Part shown: positions 11,701-26,700 of the stretch, in pieces
Layout: every line of letters starts with the position of its first letter
Numbering within the stretch: the stretch's first letter is position 1
DNA from: Saccoglossus kowalevskii
Lineage: Eukaryota; Hemichordata; Enteropneusta; Harrimaniidae
Direction of reading: 5' to 3'
Length of the DNA stretch: 64,000 bases
NCBI RefSeq assembly: GCF_000003605.2
Contig: NW_003140823.1
Coordinates: 9,697-73,696 of the forward strand
Program-made: the position numbers and the translations under genes
Notes under the pieces: model-generated
Databases searched by the model: none
Told to the model about the DNA's origin: nothing
What the model saw: the letters and a program-made list of their open reading frames with translations, nothing else

Positions 11701-14700
11701 ACGGAGCATTTTCTTACATCTAGGGGCCCTACATCATAACACATTGCAACCCATTCTGTAATAACTTCCCGCCCAAGCACATTACACTTTAAATACAGCA
11801 TGCGGAAATGTTTGAATGAAATCAAATCGCACTTAAAAATAATCCTCTTCCCTGCAGGGTATGGCTTAGTTTGTTATAAGCCGTGTAGACCTTGCCTGCA
11901 ATAGCCTTTCCTCATGCGTCCAACACTGTACATTCAATTTGGAATGCAGTGTGAGAGCAGTATACATTATGATATGCATACCAAATTGCATTATTTAGTA
12001 AGGCTTCAATTACCACACTTCAAATGCAGAAAACACTTCAAACTTTGTGTGTTTTTGATTTTCCGCATCTAGTGGGTTTCCTTCCCTCAGGCTATTATAC
12101 ATTGCATAGCGATTGACGGGATCTTTAAATCACATTTACTCCAATATTTGTGTTTCAAGGGGATTGCCACCCTACCCAGCGAGGTGGTTGAAGTGCAATC
12201 TCTGGTGGCTCTTGGCTGTATTCTCCATGACTGTCTATGTATTTTTCCCTTTGGCACTTTGCTGTATTTGGTGACTGTCTTAAGATTGACAGGGGAGCAG
12301 AGGGAGGATTTTCACTGGTTCATTTCACTGTCATTGCAACACAAGTGACAAGTCTTTGCATCAAAAATTGAGTTTAGGTTGAAAAGTCTGGCAAATTATG
12401 AACCACAGAGTCGTTGCGTTCCTAGGAGAGATCTCTGAAGTCATCCATCGTACTTCATTCATCATCTACTGTAACTGATTTAATTTTAAACGCTCCATAC
12501 TAAATCTAATATTTGTTTAAAATAGAATTGACAAAAAAATTAATCTACTGTGGATCTCTCAAAATACTACGTAGATAACATTTTGCTTTGAGTTGCCAAA
12601 CAGTGTTTGATTAAATGTCGTCATCATAGAAACAAAGCCCTCATTACATTTTGTAATGCTATTTGACCTCACAATTTCAATCAAAATGAAGTTGTCAATT
12701 TTTTATTTTCTCTGTATTATGATGGCTGTTCTAGCCCGTGTACCAGTACCCTTAAATGACTTGTATGTTACGTTTTACGCCATTTTAAAGGCTAATAAAA
12801 TTATTATTATTATTATTATTATATTAAATCATCAAGAATTTGTTTTACTCTTTAAATCCTTCAATATTTCAGAGATTGATAAAATATTACTCCAAAGACA
12901 TAAGAAAAGTCATTTATATTTACTCTATAGTTTATCATTTGTTTTATATGTGTACTATGGTTTTATACGTAGACCAGTATGTACCTGCAATTCGTGGTGA
13001 TATCTGTTGAAATCCAACAAACCATCACCCAGGGTTAGCTGTGTGAAACTATATTCAATTATCTATATATTATAGATGTTTGTGTGAAAAATGTGTTTAT
13101 TCTAGTCTAAAAGTTTTATTAATAAACATATTTTTACATATTATCATGAAATTTTGTCTGGGGGGGGGATCTGCGATATCATATCGTGTCTGTTTGTCAA
13201 AATACTGAAAAATACTTTATTTTTGCTTGAAATTAATTTTCACTATTTTTGCTGAAGGAATATACCTTTTTTCCTATATTTTACATTCAACTTTTACATT
13301 CAAATCAGTGAAAATATATTCCATACACAATACCCAAAAAGTCTTTTCAGTGAAAATTTATTCCAGCTAAAATAAATTATTTTACAGTATTATACCAAAT
13401 TTCTAGCATGTAGTATCATTATTTAGAGAATTTTATATTATTTGAAAATAATACAAATTTTTCTCATGAGCTCAGCTGATGTGTTTAATTATTTGGCTGG
13501 TTATATTATGCCAGTGATAATGATTTCCAAAACGGTTGAATTACTAGTTTGGGAAATACCACAAGCAGTTCACTTTGAAATTCAAAAGCAGTTGAACAGT
13601 CCTTGTAGGTGAAGTTTGGAAATTAGCGATGTCATAGTTCAATTATACCAATAGAAATTATCAGAATGTGTGACCTTTTTGAAATTGGTATTATAGTATA
13701 TAGTACGTCTATACCGATAGAAAATACCAGGACCTGGTGGTTACCGTGAATACCATGGTAAATTATGCATACATTGCAACAGCTTTTAAATGCACCGAGC
13801 AGTATGCCTTCATTACAGAGAACCAATCAAATTGCCTGTACTTGTGGAAGCAAATGATCAGTGCCCTAAAACTAAAAGAAGCACTGATTGGTCATATGCT
13901 TTCATGACATTTACTCATGAATATTAAAATCATAGTTTTTAAATACAGGCTTTGTCATTTTAGTTTGCCAGAGTACAGTATGTTTGGATTGAAGCGAAAA
14001 AATACTGTGGCGGGTGAGAATATAGAGAAAAAAGTACATGCATTTAAGCAATTGTAATAGAAAATTGTATGATATTTCACACTAAAATGAGTGTTAGTCA
14101 AACAGTATTTTTACTTCACTTGTACGGCCACTTGTAGACATGTTACTAACAGACCAGGTACTGATCTTTCTTAAGTATATTGAAAAAAGACGTGTTCATT
14201 GAAGATTCAGCAGAAGACAGGATTGACTGATGGCTGTGTTGTCTTGACATATGGAAATTCGGCAATGTGTTATCGTACACCGTACAGCGATTGAAATGTG
14301 GCTAATCAGGAAAAGTATGACCAAGTTGTGGAAAACTGGAGGTGACGTCTTAAACACGGTATCCATCTTTGGACTGTCAAATGCACAAAAAGCGGGACAC
14401 AACTGAAAAGCATTTTAGCGTGTCTTAATTACATGCAATGACTATGTTCAGTCAAGTGAAGTCTTTGAGACCTGCCCTCTTCTATTGTACACCACACAGG
14501 CAAACGTTTCTATAAGATGCCTGTTGTATGAAATAAAAAAAAGTGCTAAATAACCAGTGTCCAATTTAGAAAAAAACTTGGCAAAATTGCAAGTTTGGTC
14601 ACTGTGAGTGAAAACATAACACAATCTCCTATTGTGTCACATGATCACTGCAGCACTGGAAAACTTCTGGTCAGACGTTTGCGTCACATGATCACCACGG

Positions 14701-17700
14701 CACTAGACTTCTAGTCAGATGTTTGCGTCTTACCTGTACAACCTCTGTGTGAATAAAATCCTGTAAACAATAAAACCATCATAAGTACTGCACCTCAGGA
14801 GCTAACTGTTGTATTGAGGTGGTATCATTATGAAAGCAAAGTCTGAAATTGAGGTGATTCAGGTCATACCAATTAATAATGAACAATAATCACAAAACTT
14901 TCTAAATCTTTGCAACGTAACAAAACATGGCGGTTTACTTTTGTTTACTCTTGTTTACTCGTCTCAGACGCTATTAATTCCCTCCAAAAAATTGGGTTAT
15001 TGCAATCCCATGTGGTTATGATGTGAAGGATGTAACCATGTAAATCACTGTGTGGGCAGGATGAGGATTCCTCGCTTTTATTTTAGGGTCACTTCACGTG
15101 CAATGATGGGTATCAGACAGTTTCATCTGTATGTCCACGGGGCAGATGTCACTTTTCAGCAGTCACACACTAGTGCAGGGCTCTTTATTCACTATTGAAT
15201 ATTAAACATACGAAGACAGTACAGGCACGTTTTGCTGTCACAGTCGTAAGACAAACTGTCCGATCTGGTAAGAAATGCTCAGTCATGCGGATAGACACGC
15301 AGCTTAAGTCTAATCAAGACCTAATTTCTAATTTCAGCAAGACGAACTTATTTACACATGGATTGTATGCGATCAACATTTTTTTCCATCACAGAATACA
15401 TAGTTGATTTTTTTGTCGTTTTCTTCAGCTTTGGCTGGACTACGCTGGACTGGACTATGCGGTTTCCTGCGCTTACATACCTATATCCCCTCTAAATTTC
15501 AAATGGTATGTCTGTAATGAGGTGAATCACTCTTTGAATGTTTGGACATTTTTAAGGACATGTGACCTGTGCATGGTCTAAGGCAAAGTGGTGGTAATTA
15601 GTTCGTATTAAACTTATAAATTCCACCAATAACAGTTAAACAAGGGGAACAATAATGTTTGTTTTTTCTCTCCTCCTCTAATGAAGATCTATAGCATTCT
15701 CTGCTAGTCTTGCTGTCTGTTGTCCTGGCAACCATGAAATATGGCTTTTCATTTCCACTTGCTGATCGATTACTCAATGGGAGAACAGAGGACGATATTT
15801 CAAGCCCAGCATTGTATGGTTCCTATCCTATAAATCAGTCCCCTTCAGTAGAAGTCAGCTCCAAAAATCTGCCTGTTGTTATGGCAACATTTATATTAAT
15901 GCTTATCATGTTTCCCTATATCAGAATAGTTTTATAGAGAGAATTTACTACCATGGAGATGTTTTGAGTATTTTTCCGGAGTGTACGTGGAGTAATTGGT
16001 GCCCATTGCAGTGTTACTGATTACTGAATATCTTGCCAATTTTTCACTTGGACAAAGAATGAGCTAATCTAACCAGAACTTTTCAAATCTCTTAGTAACT
16101 GTTGCTTGGCAGAAAAAACCCTGAAAGCATGATAAAAAAAATGAGAAAGAAAGGTATAGATTACAATGTGTGTTAAATAAATTTATTCTTTATGAAACAA
16201 CATTTTTGGGGTGTAGGTGTAAATGTTTATGTTAGTATCAGTTCGCCACAGCTTATCTATAAAAGTATGCTGTTTGTAAATAAAGATTTTGGCAATAAAT
16301 TAACAAAATAATTACAGATTATTATTAACCTGCCAGTCCCATGTGCTTTTTACATTTACTTGATGAGATAAGGGTTAACTTGCAATGCTTACATCTTGGT
16401 ATGTGTTATGTTGGCAGTTTTATCCTGCTGTGACAGGACTGCTGTGTTACAAGTCAATTTGGGGAAATTGTTTTATTTACAATAATGATGGTTGAAGTCT
16501 GAATCACAAACACCCTGTGGAATTGTCTTTACTATAGAGACGCAGCGAAGCAAAAATAGAGGAAATCAAACCATTCTCACATTTCTACTTCAAAAAAAGG
16601 CAAATTATGAAATTGCATCTTGAGTGAAAAGTGGATAAAGCGTGAATGCTGGTGAGAATTAGTGCTGCGTTTTACTGTTTCAGATGCCTGTACATAGAGG
16701 GAGATCTCTTCATCTTTTATACCTTTTTGTAGCCTCGTAATGAGGTTGCAGCAGGAGAAAATACGTTTGGTACTTAATAAGTCTGGCATACAAACACTAT
16801 TTCGTTAGTGTCTGCTTTCAGGCATTGTAGACTACTTTAATTTCACAAATTTGCTTTCATTTTGGCGAGTCACAGGAAACTGGAAACATTTATAGCAGTG
16901 AAAATTTTCTTAGAGTCCATTATAGGCAGGGAATCATAGTAACTTTGACAAACATGCCGAACATGCTCAAATCATCACATGCTCAAATCATCACATTAAA
17001 TCTCGCAGTGCTGGTAAAATAACTTGCTGAACATGCTCAAATCATCGCATTAAATCTCACAGTGCTTGCAGAATAACATACCGAACATGTTCAAATCATA
17101 GCATTAAATCTCACAGTGCTTACAAAATAACATGTATAATGATTTAGGTTTTAACGACTCTTTATGAATATAATGATTGTCTCTTCACATGTTGCTGTGC
17201 TGGGCTGTCCCACTGCTTCCAACTTGTAGGCATGGTTTTTACACGTTTGCTCTTTTGAAAACAACATTCCAAGGTGTGAATGTCATAGTACTTTGACCTA
17301 TCATTGACAAAGTGGCACTTTTGATAACACATAAGTTTTGTATTAAAAATAATAATTAAAGCATTATGTTCGATATGAGATACATACGATGTATACAATG
17401 CGTAAAAATATGTAGCAGCACCCCCCCCCCCCAAAGTGTTATTTTGACTTAACCATTATGAGTTTTACTGAAATATCTTATTCTTGATGTTAGGTATGGT
17501 ATGTTGATGCCAGTGTTGCACTTTATTCTTTGAACTGTATTTTAGCAAATTATATTTTCAGACCACTATTAAAATGGAATTCTCAATTATCCACTCTGAG
17601 ATGTGAAATCAGCAATGTGACAATTGTTCGAGTCGTTGTGCTTTTAGTGACTCTTTACTGATTGCTTGATCTAAAAGCAGAAGCGATGTGAATAGGAAAA

Positions 17701-20700
17701 AGTTGTGAGAGATCAAATATGTATTGTGCAACAGAGTCGTAGCTTGAATGACATTTTGTTAGAAAGGACTTACTTTATTTTGACAACTTGATGAGAGAAA
17801 TGCATTAGATATAATAAGCAAAAAGATGAAAGAATCAAAATATTCGGTTCCTCACAAGACGTATTTTATTTCTGTTAATGTCATAATATGATTGCATGAA
17901 AGATTTTCAATACATGTAGCTTGCTTTTGGGGTAATGTAAGATTTGATAGTTCCAAAGATAAAGTATGAAAACATTGTACAGGTTTCTGATTAGGAGTGA
18001 CAGCAAGTGGGTTTAATTTCAACGTTTCTTTATATTGTAAAATACAACTTTATTGCAGTCTAGTGTACACATATATTTTTTCTTATATGTTTTTTTTATT
18101 GCTTTGTGGATTGAACAAGACTCGTTAAACTTTGTGCATGTATTGCGTCAATTTTAGTAACAGCTATAAATTGATGAATGTCGCTTAATCACGGTTGTAA
18201 TAGTTGTTGCCGTGTGAATGTAAAAAACTGTCAGTTTACTTCCTTCAAACTCTTGTGATATTTATGTGTTCATTGATCAAAATAATCTAGTTGTTGTCCA
18301 CATTCTAATGTTTGAAACATTTTAATTATGAAAGTTTTCTTCAATATTGTTGTATCCAGGATATCAGTTTGAAATGTTGGAATTGTGTAGTGTAGTAGAA
18401 AATTAGTTGGAATGTCCTTTCTTACCCAGAACAATTTACTTGACCAAAACCGTAAATGTTGTTGGTTGTTCTGTGACAGATACAAGTATATGCTAAGGAA
18501 GCAATAGATTTATGTCGTAATAATGTTTTTATCACGCCTGTCTTTCAAAATCGTGCAATTCAAATCTACATGATCGGACTTCACTTGGTAATTTTTAGTA
18601 TTTATTTTTAGCTGCAAATTCTGATTACATTCGTGCATAGACCCTCTAGCGGGTCTATGATTCGTGCTTGCTTTATGGGTCTTTACTTTATTTGACCACT
18701 GAAATTGGTGAAAACTTTTGTTTGTATGGTAAGAATGAAATGTAACACGTTGCTATCTACCATTTTACTGCATGTTGTTTTTTGACACCATTCACTAGTT
18801 TATTCGACTGGTTTTACATACATTGAAATGGACTGCTTCTAACCCGCTGACCTTGTTACTGATGAAGACATATAGCCAGTCAGCTGGAAGTAAAGGTATT
18901 TCAAAATGCCCAGGCAGCTGTGATGGTCCAGATTGTTGTGCTTGGCAAAAACTACTGAAATAACCATACTTTTAGTAAGCAACCCATTAAGTGGAATCGC
19001 TGAGGTGTCAGTTTCAAATTTTGTTTTGGATCACAATGTGCACTGCAAGTACAGAATACATCCGATGACATCCCTTACTAATTGGTTGAAAATGTACAAA
19101 CACCTAAAATCTGACTGATTTGTCTCAAGATATTCTTACTATTCAATACTGCAGTATTTATAACATGAGTTTTTATGCATGGTTAGGCAAGAACAGACAA
19201 CATGTTAAATTGTAATTGCGTAAGATGAAATTAATTAGCTCACAAGAATTTCAAACCTGCGTCTTTGTAGCTGATTACTGATTCCCCTTGGTAATTAACG
19301 AAGTCAAGGATTATCTGCAAAATTTGATAATTATCAAATTGTATTTAAAAGTTGTTTTAATCGTGCAATATGCAGATTTTATTGCAAGCAGCACATCTGA
19401 TTGGTTCATCAATAGAAACCAGTTCAAACTGGATTATTACATAATGATTTATGTCTTATTTGGCACATTTTATAATTTAACCGCTGTTTGCGTTGTTGAG
19501 CCACATGATAGTATTAATTCAGCTTATTGAGAACAAAACCTCTGCATTCAGGCCGATATTTTCCCACGCACAAAGACTTGAATGTTTTTATCAACCGTTT
19601 ATCTTGTTGTCCAATGATATAGACCGATTAGAGCAGTGATTCCCCCTCAGCAACAAGCAATGACAATCTGGTTTTATGCTGGTGCCGGAATCATGGTGTA
19701 TTACCTCAAGCCATGATAATAACATACCCAATGTCTGTATGGTTGTGATAATTGCACTTCACTGCATCTTGATAGGGAGCAAAAACCCCCCTCCCTTTTT
19801 ACCATGGCGATGAAATACAGCTTAGCACACTCTGTCTACTGAAGTGCAAGACAGAAAAATAGATTAAACCAAAAGACAAAAGATTTTGGTTGATAGGCGA
19901 AGTGTTCCTGATTTCCTGTGATCTCCCCGCTATTTTCCTACATACAGTATACACACATATCTATGTTTATGTTCATTGATTTTTGTAGGTGACAAGGGTG
20001 TTGGTAGGCTATACTTCGCAAAACATTATACTTGATTTGGCCGTTGGCTTCATTTTACCACCTGGTAATTCTCAGAGACAAAATGAAGTCTTGTTTTTAT
20101 GCACATTGTACTGATACATCTTTAGGTTCTAAACAAAAAAGAAGTATTGTGTATTAGGAAAAAATAGGATATATCTGATAAAATCTTACAAATATTCAAA
20201 AAACTGTCTTTGGTTGCATAACATAAATGTCACATGGTATATCCAAGATATTCCATAACTCGTAAGCAAGTGTAAAAACCACCTACTTACTGATAATGGA
20301 ATATTCCATGGCTTAGCAGACTGTGAGATCTTATCACTTCCACAAATTAATAGGGGGCAGCTGTTTTTTTTTTTAGAATCTCTGTACTTATTCAGGGATA
20401 CAATTGCCATGGCAACCATCATTCATCTCATCAAGTTGGTCCGATTCTGTTTTTTTCTCCAGCCAGTTCATAGAAACAGCATCTGATGTGTTCTAAAAGC
20501 ATTGCACACAATACGTAGTAATAAACTTACTCCATATAGTGACAGCCATAAAAGATATGAAATTTGGTGCATGCAATAAACCAGATAGTAGTAAATTAGT
20601 GGAAAATTTGTAGATGCTTCGTGGATACATGCAGTGATTGTTAGTTTTTTTTCTAAACAATATGTGGTCGGCTATAACAGTATATATATTTAATAAACTA

Positions 20701-23700
20701 TTCACGTTTGGATGCAAGATTCTGACTGAATTTATTATGGAAATTCTGAGGAATATTCAATATTCTTGGAGAACAATGATATCGAGTATATTTATCATTA
20801 TTAATTTGAACAAAAAACATGACATTTTATTCATATGTTCTTTAGGTATTGTTGTTTGAGGCATTTTGTTCAGAAGACGAAGATAACGACAAGATTTTCT
20901 TTTGAAACAACGCCCCAAGACAAAAATACATAAGATATATTGATGTATGAAATGCACATTTTTCTCGGTTTTGCATAATACCAAAATTAAAGGAAATTAC
21001 AAATATAAATGAAATATGAATTGAGTAATCATCCTAATCAGTGTTTTAGGAAGATTCAGAAATCTAAAAATTCTAAAATTGATGAGATATTAATTGTATT
21101 ATTTCAGTACCACATGTTACTTGATGATTTGCATTTATAGTGGTGAATTTAACTCTTTCAATTTTATCGGTAAATATAAACTATCCATATATTAAGTTTT
21201 TTTGTTTCGATCAAGAAATGTCCGCAAAGTTGAATACTATCAGTTTATATAAAGTCAACATAAAATTAAAATAAAATAAAACATAAAAAAACAAATTTAT
21301 TTATTTGCAATTTTAGTTGAATGTTTGTGTTCAAAATGATTGTAAAGCTTATCTGCTCTTGTGTCAAGTGTTCATACATACTCAAAACTAGAGAAACATT
21401 AGACATTTAGCAACAAAACCCACCAATTTAATGCACATACTGATTTCTTTAAGTTGTGTCAGTAGACCAAGTGTTTGGTATGCAGCCGATAAGTGGACCC
21501 AGACACACCAGTCTATGTAAACACACCTCTAGATAACCCATTGGGCTGCTGTAAGGCAAGAAAATGTTAAGAAAAAAGCAACAATTTTAACCTCAGTGTT
21601 ATTTTTAGGTTCTGTTTTTCCTTAGAGTACATTTACTGAAAATAAAAGAATGATTGGCCATGAGTAAACTAAGTTTTCACTTCGCGTAACTTGCATTTTA
21701 TCGCTGTTTGCCTTCACTCTGGTTGTTTAATCGTCAAGGCAGTGCTGTGTTTCACCTATTGTGAAGGCTCGGCCGGGGGGACTACTGGGGAAAAAGGACT
21801 TTGCAAAGTGGGTAGTTAGGCCAAATAAAAGAAGGGAAAAGTTGTGTTTGTTTATTCTGAACTGTTTCAACAATTGACCACCTGTGTGAGCTGAAAGGTT
21901 CTTTTTAACACTGTCAAAAGTTTGTAGTGCTCACCAAGTCATCTACAAATTAGCTCTCTAGCTGTGTATGAGGAAATTGACTTATTGGGGTTGGAAAGTC
22001 ATTTTGGGGTTGTATTTGAAGAACAACTTGTCGAACAACAGAACGGCAATAGCTGGCTGGTACCTTCGTACATCAGACCACCTGAGTTTTAATGAGACTA
22101 AACAAATGGTGGCAATCCCTGAAATAGGCTTAGCCTCTGGCAATGAGCTTGCATGTTCAGTATAGGGGTTGAAACAACAACACGAAGGTGAATTGTCACT
22201 CCTTCATAGTCACTCTTTTTATTAAATTAGCTTATTGTATCAAATTATTGTAGAGTGACTCTGAGGATTTCTGTTGGTTGGTAAAGTTGCCACTGGGGAG
22301 GACATCAGAGATATGAATGTGTGTGTATTCATTTGATGTTAACAGGTTGTATGTAGGCAACACAAGGGAAAAACAACAACTTGAATGCTGACTTGATGTT
22401 TATGGCATGGGTTTTTTTAATTAAAAATATGCACAATCCATCATAGCTGCTCATTACATGTTTACATATAAAATACAAAATACTGAAGGAATTATATACT
22501 TTGTATTTTGTGCTGTTGTATGTACATGTGTCGTACTTTATATAATTGAAACAGGTTTTGTAATTGTATTTTACACAGACATGCCTTGATTTGTTGTTGA
22601 AGAATCGATACAAGTATTAAAACATTTTAATATACATACCGAAAGTGGAAAAGTTAATTATTAAATGAAATCTGGAATATTGAGTGTACTCTACATGTTG
22701 TACCTATAACCTAATGAATGTTTTTGAAGTGGCAATAGAAATAAAAAATCACAAGTATATGTTGATTGTAACCCAGCTGCATAAGCAGCATACGTTAATG
22801 ATAAAAACATGTACGTGGATTCAGACACTTAGTTCGTGCAAACACTGAATATACCAGTAACAATAGTGAAATATGCACCCTAGTATTAAACCATTTAAAA
22901 CACCACCTCTTAAAAACACTTTGTTTATTTTCTCTTTATTCTTTGCTATTTTGAATCACTATTTTGATCTCCTCTATGTTGTCAAAACCTGGAGCATACC
23001 AGTGATTTTATGGTCACTGCTGAGGACACATTTTCTTGGCTTTTGTGTTTTTTCCAAAGCGTTTCCATCAAACAAAGACATCCTTGTAAATTTTTCTATT
23101 TAGAAAAGTGATCCCTTTCAACCAGTGTGTCAGTGTTGACAGGTTTGCAGGCTATGTGTTCAAGTTTTTCTGTGCATGGTTTTCCTTATTATTAGCAGCC
23201 TGGTTTGTTTTAACTCTATTTAAAAGATTGTAAGAAAAATTATCTTAGTTTTAGGTCATAGCTGACTTTTCAATTCATTTCATTCAACACATCAGGGTCA
23301 TAGGAAAACCGAAGTCTTTTCAGCTCTTTGTTCCTATAGTCCACTGGGAGACCAGTCAGACTTAATTAAGCCCTAACAAGTTGAAAGAGTTGGACTCAAG
23401 GAAAAATGTCTTTGTGAACTTTACTGTACACATAAAATACGATTATGCACGGTGTTTTTCGTGTTTCAGTTTCCGCAGAAATCAACCAATGCATATGTTC
23501 ATAATGATTCAAACGAATAAATCCTTATCCTAGGTTGCTGGGTGATAATTTCCAAGATTAAACTCAAATTTATGTCTAGCATCTATTTTTTCATTCTTTC
23601 TTATGACAGGAAATGAAACATTCTTTTATAGTGTTACAGGCTAGCAAATTAGATTCTTGTGAAACATATTGAGCTGCTATTGCCATCAAACTCTCTATTG

Positions 23701-26700
23701 AACTCAGTCTACTGATCCCATACTTCTTTAGAATATTATTTTTTTCATCAAAAAATAGTCTTCCCGCAGGCACTTTGTAATGCTATACTGTATCAACTTA
23801 CTCATACTAGTAATTCATTTGAGGCTGGAATACAATTTTCACATGTATTACGTTATGTATGCATTTGCTGGCTACTCTGTTGGAGAGTATTTTTATATTT
23901 ATGTGACAAAACAAAATTATATAAGCATGTCCAACATCTGTGGGATAATTATTTTTAAATACAAATTATTTTTGTGAAAAGAAAATTATTTGTGTTTCAA
24001 AAAAAAAAAAAGTTTGGTTGAAAAGTGTATTCAACAGGCTGCTTGTAATGTTAAACTACATGGTAACAAAATGTTTTTGAGTATCAGCTGAGTGTTTCCA
24101 TTAATATGTGACATGCGTGACTAACTATCAAACTTATCAACAAAACTCAGCTAAAAGTTTCTTTCTTTGTATTATTGCAAGAGAATTGTCAGGCTTTTGC
24201 TGTCTTGTGCTATTAAGGTGATGAGTGTTAATTTAACGATAATATGTGTTACTTAATTACCATGGCAACACCAGTTTCTCTTGTGAAGTATGGCGAGTTG
24301 GTATGCATGTTTTTTTTTTTGAAGATGAATCCAGGCATGACGTGATTGGAGCACAGGAAAACATGCCGTAAAATGCACCTTTTTAAAATAAGAATGTTTT
24401 GATTTACAATTCCTGTGTAGGAAGGTGTTCTCCACTTTGTATTGCAAAGCAAAGCTATGACTAATTCACAGAGGAAAGGAATGACCGAGCGTGAGAACAA
24501 TACACCCAACATTGAGGCTTCCAGTCAGTGTTGGGAAATGGTGTGCTATTGAAAATCATCCACCGTGCACAAGGGGGTGTGTTGGTATAGACAGGAACAT
24601 CATTGTTTTCATTCCATACTAATAAACACAGGTACAATCACCTGTGAGGTATATACCACAAAATGCCAAAATTTATAAAGAAATTACAGAAATTACAAGA
24701 AGAATTCTGTTCAGAGGTTTTTAGCAAGTCATAGCTTTTTTTGCAGTAAAAAACTAAAATGTGTATGCGACTGAGAAAACCCTGTTTCAAACTTGTTTTC
24801 ACAAATCGAGAATTTGTTTCTTTTTAATGTGAATGATTTACTGGCAAACTGAATTTGGGTTAAAAAAACAACAATTAGTAATTAAAATGATTTATAATGC
24901 TCATTAGAGGTGAGCTAGGTGGTCCGGAAGATGTTGTGTGTGTTGTAGGAAGATACCCAGCCCAGTAGAGAACCAGACTGTCATTTTCTTTGTCTCCCAG
25001 TTTTAATTAATTCTTTTCGTGGGAAATGATGTCTTCATCAACAATAAAGGGTGTTCTAGTTCTATTGTAAAATGAGTTTTATTGCAGACATTATTTCATC
25101 GTTGAGGTATTTTTATAAGAAAAAACCCAGATAATTATCTTTTTTTGTCTAGTCAGTAACCTTAGCATATATGGAACTGGTGTTTCAGGGTTACTTGAGT
25201 ATTTTTAAAAGGGGGTCTAAAGAATTTTTTCTTTTTTTTTTTATAAAAATTTATATTTGGGGTAGAATTATTTAGACCCTCTCACATTGTTTTGGTCAGT
25301 CCCTCGTTTGGTGTAATGTTTCATAGCTTTTAATATGATGACTTGTTGTATGGAAATCTGCTGTCTTTGTGATCAAATGTCTAACTTTTTCATGTTCAGT
25401 GTGATGAGGCAGGATGGTGGTACAATAAAACTGCTCAGACAGGGTGAAAGGTTGTATTACCTATTGAAAATTTACCAAAGTGATCTGGACAACAGTAAAT
25501 AAGAGGCTAAACAAAAAACTATTATCTCTCCAGGTATACTCAGTATGTTCAGACTCAACGAAACGGAAAACGACAGCTATTTGGGTTTTAAGATAATGGC
25601 AGCACTCCCCCTGCCGATCCGATCAGGTCATGGTTCTTGATGGTAAACATCATAGACAGCATTCTAGTCAGAAACCCACTTAGAGACTGCACACCTGTCA
25701 TCTGATATAAAAGACTAGCAAAAGCCATTGGTATTGTCCGATCTCTGTGGTGATTGATCAACTTACATTATGGCATTACAGCAGACCTGGTTATGTGTAT
25801 GACATTTGAAAAGCACCATGAGCAGATGTCTTAGCTACTGCCTATATGAACTGAACTATCGTTGCCAGTGTGCTTAAACAAGCGTTTTCACATTCTGTTC
25901 ACAAACCCCATTCATTGAAACCTTATACAATGTTTCCTCCAATGTTTCCTGTCGTGCTATATTAAACATTTTCCCTGACAATGTTTATTATCTTAAACTG
26001 TCCTCACTAAATTATGTTTCCTCAAAAATAATTAATTTTTTTACGCTTTCTGATATATGCTATGCCCAATTAAAAGTGTACGTGACCACCCCCATAACAT
26101 AATGGGCTCATCTAAGACAAAGGATTTGAATTTGACTAGTAAAGTGCGTTTGAGGTGCCTGCTCTGCTCGACATGCAAAATTTACAACTTTTATACTTGA
26201 CCTATGACCTCACATTTGATACAAAGCTATTTAGTGGTAACCAGGGGTAACATCTGTTTAAGTACCAGCTCCAAAAAACAGTTAAATATGAAGGAGGGGT
26301 CTAGATTACTTGACCCCAATGAGGTCACACAACTCATAAATTGCGCTAACATTCATTATCAAGATCCATGGTAACCAATCCTGATATAAGAAAAAACCAC
26401 CCATGTTGCAGTCTCTGCAGCTACCTATATTAATATATTGAATACACTCCCTCCTCCAGCCATTGTACTGATTTCAGAAAAAAACATGTATCAATATTAA
26501 ACTTTCTGTAATCTATTTTAACGCTTAGCTTAAAGACAGCTCCTATGAAAGCTTTGGGGATGGTGTGGGGGTACTACCTAGCTTTCTAAGTACTTAATTA
26601 CTAAGGTACCTCAATTTCTAGATATTTTCTCTGGAAAACGGTGGGTCTTCCACCCATCTGTTTTTGTCAGTAGAATAGAGCCTGTTTTTCTTACACTTAT

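Noticed and set aside
12656-13000. 114-codon + strand open frame with a signal-peptide-like start
   Set aside because: It spans a TTA microsatellite that gives an isoleucine run, has no splice context or family resemblance, and lies in AT-rich intron.
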